Of a stretch of 64,000 bases of DNA, positions 57,745 through 64,000 are shown in pieces (position 1 is the stretch's first letter; the number at the start of each line of letters is the position of its first letter). Source of the stretch: Hydractinia symbiolongicarpus. Lineage: Eukaryota > Cnidaria > Hydrozoa > Anthoathecata > Hydractiniidae. Under the pieces are notes generated by a model, which searched no databases, was not told the origin of the DNA, and was given only the letters and a program-made list of their open reading frames with translations. The stretch spans positions 13,950,001 through 14,014,000 of the forward strand of contig NC_079884.1 in NCBI RefSeq assembly GCF_029227915.1, given 5' to 3'. Position numbers and translations under genes: made by a program.

Positions 57745-58846
57745 TTTTGACTGGTTTCATCATCATTCTCGGCTTAACGTCTGTTTTCCATGCTAGCATG
57801 GGTTGGACCGGGCATATTAATGACCCTCTTCCAATCTGATCTAGACTGTGTTAGATCTAAACTCCACTTCCTCTGTATCAAGTCTGTCCTTATAACCTCC
57901 TGCCAAGTCTTTCTCGGTCTGCCTCTGGGCTTTGCCCCAGGAACTATCAAGTCTCTACACTTTCTTACCCAATTACCCCCATCCACTCTTTCCAAGTGCC
58001 CCAGCCAATTCAATCTTCTTATCTGGATAACATCTTTTAATTCTATGGAGACTTAGCCTGCTTCTTAGCTCATCTGAACTCTTTCTATCTCTCACACTGG
58101 CGTTACACATCCATCTAACCATTCTCATAAAATTCCTTTCTAAATGGTCAAGATCTTCCTGCTTCACTGCCCATGTCTCACTACCGTACAACATAACACT
58201 TCTCACACAGGCCTCATACTACCTACACCCCAATTGACAAGACTCTGCTATTCAACAAAGGAAGTAACTCTCTGAACTTTTTCCAAGCAGAACCTATCCT
58301 GCAAGTAACACTTCTTCCAACACCCCCTTCACTGCTCAACATATCACCTAAGGAACAGAAGTTCTCAATTATCTCTAACGAGCCACTGTTGTACATCACT
58401 AAAGCTGGAAATACTTTATTCTCTATAATCTCACCTTTGCAATGCTTGCATACAAACTGAATGTCAGCTGTTAACCTTCCAGCTATACTACTGCACTTCT
58501 TATGTACCCAATGCTTGCAAGTCTGCCAGAAAATTGAGCTACTACTATGCACTTTCCTGTAAACTCTACACAAGGCCACTTTCCAACTACAAGGTCACAC
58601 TTGGCTGCAGTGTTACTAATCATGACTTTAAACTTTGTCGTGATCATCTGCATACAATAACTCCCATGGACAACCTGTTCTGAACTCCATCGACAGCGCT
58701 TTTAAGACTAGAACAAACAACAAAGGACTAAGTACAGAACTCTGATGTACACCAACATTTACACTAAATTCATCACTAAGTGACACGACTTCTAGTTTGA
58801 TTAATATAAAACTAAAATAAAAAAAAGAATGTTTTGCTAAAAACAT
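57745..58846 (-). pseudogene. 5'-truncated LINE (non-LTR retrotransposon) reverse transcriptase fragment
   Basis: Minus-strand frames carry, in order: RT motifs VGVHQSSVLSPLLFVLVL and ELLYADD; a cysteine-histidine segment CKHWVHKKCS with CKHC; ENFCSLGDMLSSEGGV; LYGSETWAVKQEDLDHLER; MVRWMCNASVRDRKSS; LNWLGHLERV; and PGAKPRGRPRKTW. Frames change at least twice and sequence after YADD is missing, so it is dead. The 3' end is marked by 'tttccatgctagcatgggtt' and a short CATCAT tract (about 57755). I cannot assign the clade with confidence. Confidence 0.88.
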
Positions 58847-59479
58847 TTGTAAAATTTTACCTTTAAACTCTTGTATTTATTAATATACAAGACCTTTTGT
58901 GAAAAAATAAGTCATGTGAAAACGAATCTTAAAATTATATAAACTGCAGACAAAAATTTGGGCAGGTATATACTGTGACTTCACTAACTTTAGGTATTTC
59001 TTTTTTGCAGCAAATTAGTTTTTGTGACTTTTTGTCAACTTCTCAAAAAATTAGTTTAGACAAAAAATTATTAAGAAACTCGCTATTTGTGAAATTTTCG
59101 AATATTAATATAGTTGCAAAATTAACATTGTTACAATTTGTATTTTCTTCTTGATTTACCTAGCACTTTAATGCAAATTTAGACTTAAGCACTTTTATGT
59201 TAGCCTCTAAAAAAAATATAAATTAAGAAAAAAATGTTGTCAAATTTTTTGTTTTGGCGAATTCGCAAAATTTAATTCTTGTGAAATATTAGGACTTGTT
59301 AACTTCCTGAAAAGTAGTTCTTATTTCACTAAAGGTATTTTGTACATGGATTGAAAAAAAAAGATGCAACATAGAAATTGATTCGGACAGATAAATGTTA
59401 CATTTTGCCATATGAAAATGCTCCATAACCCATATTTTTCTTTTAGCACTAGCTGTTACAATTTTAGAAACTTCAGTCT
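58847..59479. other. intergenic, no gene recognised
   Basis: AT-rich, with CGCGAA/TTGCGA-like words around 59060-59290. No exon found between the LINE fragment and the mS38 stop codon. Confidence 0.4.
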
Positions 59480-60055
59480 TCACCATTTAGTTAGTCTGTG
59501 TACTACATATGGACGATCAGGATATGTTGATTTTGGATTGCGATCTAATATTCGATTAACTTTTTTATGCAACATCATCTTTTTGTTAGCTCTTTTTCTT
59601 TTTCGAACACGTTCTCTGCCTATTAAAATTTTCCTTATTTTAGCACGGTCTCGTTTCTTTCGCTTCTTGTATTTATGTTTGTTCATTTTCTTGCGACGTA
59701 TTCGGAGAAGTCCTCCTTTACAATTCATTTGATTAGTGTCATTGCTTGGTTCAGTTATTTCCTTTACAGTCGAAGTATTTGGTAAACCTATAGATATTCT
59801 GTTAGTTACACAGGGAAGATTCATATCCAGTAGTGGTGTTTGGTCGAAAATTTCTATATATGAGTTTTGCTTTGCTGCAGGTAAATCTACCCAATTACTT
59901 TTAACATTTTTCAATTGCACCATTAATTTCTGTCTAAACACATTACGTGCTTGATATATCTCTGGATGTACTTGATGCCAAATTACAGGCCTCAAAACTG
60001 TATTTGTCATTCTGGATCCTTCTTTGATAAAACATAACAACTGGGAAATCTTCAT
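59480..60055 (-). CDS. AURKAIP1: mitochondrial small ribosomal subunit protein mS38 (AURKAIP1)
   Basis: mS38 is a basic protein of the mitoribosome small subunit; its C-terminal helix lies against mRNA/rRNA near the decoding site. The frame is a single exon of 191 aa. The diagnostic DUF1713-type motif is at about 114-150: GGLLRIRRKKMNKHKYKKRK followed by RDRAKIRKILIGRERVRKRK. The N-terminal half (HQVHPEIYQARNVF) is not conserved enough for me to recognise. A second Met at codon 16 (MTNTVLR) could be the true start. An AG just upstream (TTACTGTATAG before AAAGCAAAATG) may mark a leader-exon acceptor. After the motif about 40 residues remain, ending in PYVVHRLTKW. Confidence 0.85.
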   Translation of the reverse strand: MKISQLLCFIKEGSRMTNTVLRPVIWHQVHPEIYQARNVFRQKLMVQLKNVKSNWVDLPAAKQNSYIEIFDQTPLLDMNLPCVTNRISIGLPNTSTVKEITEPSNDTNQMNCKGGLLRIRRKKMNKHKYKKRKKRDRAKIRKILIGRERVRKRKRANKKMMLHKKVNRILDRNPKSTYPDRPYVVHRLTKW

Positions 60056-60094
60056 TTTGCTTTCTATACAGTAAAAGTATTATATATATAATCA

Positions 60095-60327
60095 ATATTT
60101 GTAACCCGTGAATAAAATCCACGGGGTCGCCCATCTTTTATATATATCGCATTTAGTGTTTCCAAAACAGACAGACAGGCAGAGGACAGCTATTATTATA
60201 GAGACTAGTCGTTACCCGTGAAAAAATTCATTGGGTCGCCTGTCCTTTATATATCGCATTTCATGTTTCCGTAACAAAAAGACAAACAGACGCACAAACA
60301 GACAGATGACGGCTATTATTATAGAGA
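60095..60327 (-). mobile_element. two mini-Helitrons in tandem (copies c1, c2)
   Basis: Units of about 110-123 bp, 60095-60204 and 60205-60327, on the minus strand. Each starts TCTCTATAATAATAGC and ends in a hairpin related to GTGGATTTT-CAC. The 3' CTAG of c2 at 60205-60208 directly abuts the 5' TCTC of c1. They lie in the upstream region of mS38, within 40-270 bp of its start codon. Confidence 0.75.
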
Positions 60328-61333
60328 CTATTCAATACACAATTTAAAATACTGAAGTCTGAATACAAAACTAAATAAAAACAAAAACTATTGCATGGGC
60401 TTATGCTATAATATTATATAAATGAGCAACAATATTTCAATACAGATTTTTACTACAAATAACCAGAAATGGCTTTGTTTCTATTTATACAGTACATTTT
60501 TAAAAATATGAAAGAAGGAATGTCTATTGATACACAAGGCTAAAAACACAAAGGTTCTTAAAAAATAGACCTGCACATTTTCTTCAGTTCTTTTGAAAGC
60601 AGGGAAACATTTCTTTTGGAACAAAATTACAACATCGGTATTGCTTAAACAGTTTTTTTGTCGCTTGTTCACTTATCACTGGCATACAGTAATAGCTGAA
60701 TTAAATGTATTTAGCGTTGCTTTGTTATCTTTAGTTACCAAGCATTATCTAAAATTAGGGAGCTTTAACCCTTCCTAAAAAGTTAAGCAGAAGCTTCATA
60801 TAAATTTGCTGGCTTTAAGTTAAAAACTGTAATTTCTTTAGTTCAAATTTGTGAATGCTGCTTTGGGGTAACTTAGGTTTTATAAAACAGGTAATTTACT
60901 TACGAATGGGCTAAATCTCCTACATATATTATAAAAATGAAAAATGAATTATAATTTAGTAATAAAAACTATATTTATATATAATCAACTTAAGAGTATT
61001 TTACCAGTGAGTGAAATCACAGGGGGTTGACAAATTATTTTTTCCCATGTACATAATCACATATTTTTTATTCGTTGTACTTTTGTTGATGACAATAGAC
61101 ATAAACTTTTATCATACTATTAGAACATAAGATAAAATGGGCAGATTTTTCTGCAAAAAATTACAAGTGTGTACATACAGCAATTTGTAAACCCCTGAAT
61201 CACATGTTGAATTTTTGGAAATATTTTGTACAAAAATGTGCTAAAGATTTGTATTCCAAAGACAAGAAAAATGTGCAAATGTCAACTCAGTTGTCATCAT
61301 ATGAGTTGACATAAAACTTATTTGTAAATATAT
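60328..61333. other. intergenic, no gene recognised
   Basis: AT-rich region between the mini-Helitron pair and the F-box gene stop codon. No exon or RNA gene seen. Confidence 0.4.
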
Positions 61334-62698
61334 TCAGTAATTTCTTACTTCACAGTAACATTTATCTTCAATAACAACGTTAAAGGTCATTGAATTCTTA
61401 CTTTTCCCAAACTGTATGGGAAAATAATTACAATTTTTGAAAATTATTTTCAGTAGATGTGGCGAATTTATGTCTTCTAACAGTGCTGGTGTTATCAATT
61501 GAAAGTTCCTGATTTCAAGAATTTCCAGCCTGGGCATTATTTCATTTAATATAGCTAATATATCACTATTTCGAAAGTTTTCAAATTGTCCATAGCCATC
61601 AGATCTTGCATCTAATGTCAAATGTTTTAAGCTGTCTGAGAATGGTTTTAACACTTTAAGGTAAAGCAATGCATGAGCACAATCATGCAGTGTTAATGAT
61701 TTCAAACGTTTACATATAGGAGGATAAATGGATGAAAATTTAACTCTAGTGAGAACCAAATGCTCCAGCAAGGCAAAATCTTTTATATTCCATTTGTGAG
61801 GTAAAGACATTCCATCTGTTAAAAGTGACTTTAATTGACAATCTTTATAATTCCAATGTATGTCTTCAGCAACCAAACATTCAAGAGATGTTATATATGA
61901 AGGTAACTTGATTGAAAAATTCCCATGAATATAAACATATCTAAAACTCCATTCCTTTATGTGTGGTGCATAATCAATTTTTAATTCATCAAACATAACT
62001 GACACATCTCGTACTAAATATACATGACTGAAACTTAGTGACAAAAGTGTTGGTAGATTTATCGCAATATGGTTTATCAAAGACACTGGTAGACGGGGGT
62101 AATCAACATAAGCTAGATCACCTTGAATTTTAAGTTCTTTTAGCATATTCAATTTTGGAAGATGGTAACACTGTTCTATCAACTCGTCATTTTTTTCATA
62201 TTGAACGTTCTGCCAAAAATTCATCCATATCAACTTTTTAACATTAGGACAATGTACAGATATGAGGTTAGTAAATCTTAAATCAAAAGTTAACACAGAA
62301 ACATTTTTTAAGCATTTCAATATCAGTTCAGCATTTTCATAAGTAAGGTCTTTACACAATATGTTAACCTGGACGAACCTTCCACATTGCACTCTTTCAA
62401 GAAAATTAACCAAAGTCCATATGCTCCTGTTACAAATGCTTTGCACAGAAACTTGCAGCGAACATAAAACTTCTTTTAAAAATGAAACTTCATGTAGAGT
62501 AATGCAGGTTAAACGGACGTTGAGAATGTCATGTATGCACAGATTTGACACAATTTTACCTAGTACTCCTTTTGGTAAAGTAACAAACGGAATACTTGAA
62601 GTTGTCACGTCTTTGTCATCAATTTGCTTTTTAGAATATGAATGTACATCCTCATTTTGAAAAAAAATGGAAGAAAATGCACCACTGACTCTATTCAT
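61334..62698 (-). CDS. F-box / leucine-rich-repeat-like protein, single exon
   Basis: Probable substrate-recognition subunit of an SCF (SKP1-CUL1-F-box) ubiquitin ligase. The frame is intronless, 454 aa. An F-box-like segment lies at about 39-80 (VTLPKGVLGKIVSNLCIHDI, then VRLTCITLHE). It is followed by irregular leucine-rich segments: VLTFDLRFTNLISVHCPNVK, LNMLKELKIQGDL, LLSLSFSHVYLV, LLEHLVLTRVKF, RLKSLTLHDCAHALLYLKV, SLKHLTLDARSD, RLEILEIRNFQL, HLLKIIFKNCNYF. This is the FBXL-type arrangement, but the repeats are too diverged for me to name a specific orthologue. An internal 349-bp part (61508-61856) is duplicated inside ATPase copy 3. Cullin-RING ligases are the targets of UBE2M in this window, but that link is general, not specific. 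Confidence 0.85.
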   Translation of the reverse strand: MNRVSGAFSSIFFQNEDVHSYSKKQIDDKDVTTSSIPFVTLPKGVLGKIVSNLCIHDILNVRLTCITLHEVSFLKEVLCSLQVSVQSICNRSIWTLVNFLERVQCGRFVQVNILCKDLTYENAELILKCLKNVSVLTFDLRFTNLISVHCPNVKKLIWMNFWQNVQYEKNDELIEQCYHLPKLNMLKELKIQGDLAYVDYPRLPVSLINHIAINLPTLLSLSFSHVYLVRDVSVMFDELKIDYAPHIKEWSFRYVYIHGNFSIKLPSYITSLECLVAEDIHWNYKDCQLKSLLTDGMSLPHKWNIKDFALLEHLVLTRVKFSSIYPPICKRLKSLTLHDCAHALLYLKVLKPFSDSLKHLTLDARSDGYGQFENFRNSDILAILNEIMPRLEILEIRNFQLITPALLEDINSPHLLKIIFKNCNYFPIQFGKSKNSMTFNVVIEDKCYCEVRNY

Positions 62699-62800
62699 GA
62701 TGGGATTACATAAAGCTACAACTCATTTTATCTAGCAAAACCAAAACCAGAGTCTCCACATTCACTAGACAAAACAAAGTCAGGACAAAAATGAAATAAG

Positions 62801-62880
62801 AGTTCCGTACCAAATCGACCCAGTGTACGAGGTTTACCATTTTTTGCGCTTGTACGAAGACGGGCGATTTCGTTCTAGGT
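62801..62880 (+). mobile_element. solo terminus of the GTTCCGTAC transposon
   Basis: AGTTCCGTACCAAATCGACC, then 'gtgtacgaggtt' and 'cttgtacgaagacgggcgat', matches the right-end organisation of the element at 6311-7579. No second end is found, so it is a remnant. It starts 100 bp upstream of the F-box gene's start codon. Confidence 0.65.
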
Positions 62881-63161
62881 TAATCGTTACACAGTAGTTC
62901 ACAACCTCTTCCCCAGTACATCTTGTATCTTTTCTGACCCCCGGGACTGCGATATGAACATGGCGCCCTGGAGAAAGCGGCTGATCTGATATTGGCGCGG
63001 ATATGTCAAATAACACGATTGTATATTTATACATGTAGAAAATAATCAAAGGCAATATGCAAGCAGTTTGTGTGTTGCGTCTGCAGATGAATCAAAACAA
63101 ACTTGCCGCACGTATCTGGTGACGTATAACGCCGAGCTTGCTTAGCTCTGCCGCAGGGGTT

Positions 63162-63186
63162 AGATAGATAGATAGATAGATAGATG
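63162..63186. repeat. (TAGA)n microsatellite
   Basis: About six GATA/TAGA units at the 3' side of the minus-strand SINE, probably its tail. Confidence 0.85.
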
Positions 63187-63495
63187 TGCATATTTTACAT
63201 GGCTAGCCTCACAAATATCGAGGGATATACCCTGTCTATTATTTCTAGGAGGGGCCATGGCGTAGATGGAGAGTCCTAGAGTATTTAATGCTCATTTTGA
63301 GCTACGCAGACCAAATTAGAGCTCGCGCTCTGCTAGACAACTCCCGGCAACATCCAACGGCCCACACAGTGTGCCATCTTCCCAATTCCCTATGGTAACA
63401 TTCACTCGCCCATGTTGAATCGCCGTCAAGAGGAATCGAACCCCGGTCTCCCGCACAGAGTTAGAGCTATAACCACTAATCTACGGCGCCACAGG
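63185..63495 (-). mobile_element. tRNA-derived SINE family B with ATCT-repeat tail
   Basis: On the minus strand: 'ggcgccgtagattagtggtt' with A box TAGATTAGTGGTT, then 'gagaccggggttcgattcct' with B box GGTTCGATTCC at the right spacing. A body of about 200 bp follows, then an (ATCT)n tail. Acceptor-stem pairing is absent, so it is a SINE and not a working tRNA. Confidence 0.8.
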
Positions 63496-63649
63496 TAATG
63501 TGTATGTAAAAATATCAACTCTCTAAAAGCTGGAGACCCTAATTAGTGAAAAGATTTCTTTGCACTAAATCTGTGTCGGCTATTAGAGGGAAAAATTATT
63601 ATGCCACAAATAATTCGGTAATTAAACATTAAAAAATACATTCACTACA

Positions 63650-63860
63650 CCAACGAGGTTGGGCCAACGGCACTTCTCCTACCTTACCAGCCTTATATAC
63701 AGCTTGAAATTCTATATACGAAGCTGAATCGTCACTTCTTAAATGAACAAAGATGATATACCCCTTGTTCCCAGATTTTTTTGGATTTTTTGATATGAGA
63801 GAAGGTGTCAAAAATTATCTCTAATGTCAAAAAGGCAAAAATCCCTGGGGACGAGAGTGG
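63650..63860. mobile_element. partial copies of the CTCGTCCCCAGG MITE family
   Basis: 'caacgaggttgggcc' at 63651 and 'tccctggggacgagagtggg' at about 63840 are both terminus-like but not in simple inverted orientation. 'aaaaaggcaaaaatccctgg' resembles the interior of other copies. This is probably nested or rearranged remnants. The rest of 63500-64000 shows no gene. Confidence 0.45.
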
Positions 63861-64000
63861 GATGACAAGGAGGAGGACAATCTCGAACTTTTCTGAAATT
63901 ATTTGCTATTATAATATCGAACTAATTTTTACTCCCTAGCGACAAATTACAGTCGTTATCAGTCATTATCGACCCTCCTGGAGCTCTTTGAGCAACTTCG

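Noticed and set aside
59943-60134. 63-aa frame overlapping the mS38 start
   Set aside because: Different frame, no motif, and it runs into mini-Helitron sequence.
63400-63495. Candidate functional tRNA on the minus strand
   Set aside because: A and B boxes are present but there is no acceptor-stem pairing, and the sequence continues into a SINE body with an ATCT tail.

Overview
This is a eukaryotic, AT-rich, intron-containing animal genome segment. It most likely comes from a cnidarian, probably a hydrozoan. The evidence is metazoan-type genes with short GT-AG exons (UBE2M, PIH1D1, AURKAIP1/mS38, P5B ATPases), very dense repeats (Penelope-like, Tigger/pogo, mini-Helitrons, MITEs, tRNA-derived SINEs, a LINE), and an intron-bearing CapA/PgsAA-type gene, a bacterial family known in animals mainly from cnidarians. 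The species assignment is inference.

Layout. 1.65-6.12 kb: complete 8-exon UBE2M (NEDD8 E2), minus strand. 6.3-13.2 kb: repeat island with a 1.27-kb non-autonomous DNA transposon, a decayed Penelope-like element with both terminal repeats, and several fold-back repeats. 14.1-41.1 kb: three P5B-type P-type ATPase genes (ATP13A2/3 family) with the same core exon plan. Copy 1 is on the plus strand; copies 2 and 3 are in tandem on the minus strand. A 1.0-kb internally deleted Tigger element lies between copies 1 and 2, and an F-box gene fragment lies inside an intron of copy 3. 44.3-52.4 kb: an 8-exon secreted CapA-family metallophosphatase-like gene, minus strand, with SINEs, MITEs and mini-Helitrons in its introns. 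53.2-57.3 kb: 5-exon PIH1D1 (R2TP cofactor), minus strand. 57.7-58.8 kb: 5'-truncated LINE. 59.5-60.1 kb: mS38/AURKAIP1. 61.3-62.7 kb: intronless F-box/LRR-like gene. 62.8-64 kb: repeats, including a tRNA-derived SINE.

For UBE2M, the three ATPases, CapA and PIH1D1 I assembled the exon chain by hand from splice signals and reading phase. Each chain gives an uninterrupted frame of the expected length: 180, 1151, 1163 (or 1147), 1154, 397 and 312 aa. The genes do not form one pathway. The most unusual content is (i) the ATPase trio, whose transmembrane-4 signature differs in each copy (PPSLP, PPELP, PPALP), with an alternative hydrophobic first exon in copy 1 and an abnormal first splice donor in copy 3; and (ii) the secreted CapA-like gene, a probable ancient transfer from bacteria that may bear on poly-gamma-glutamate in stinging organelles.
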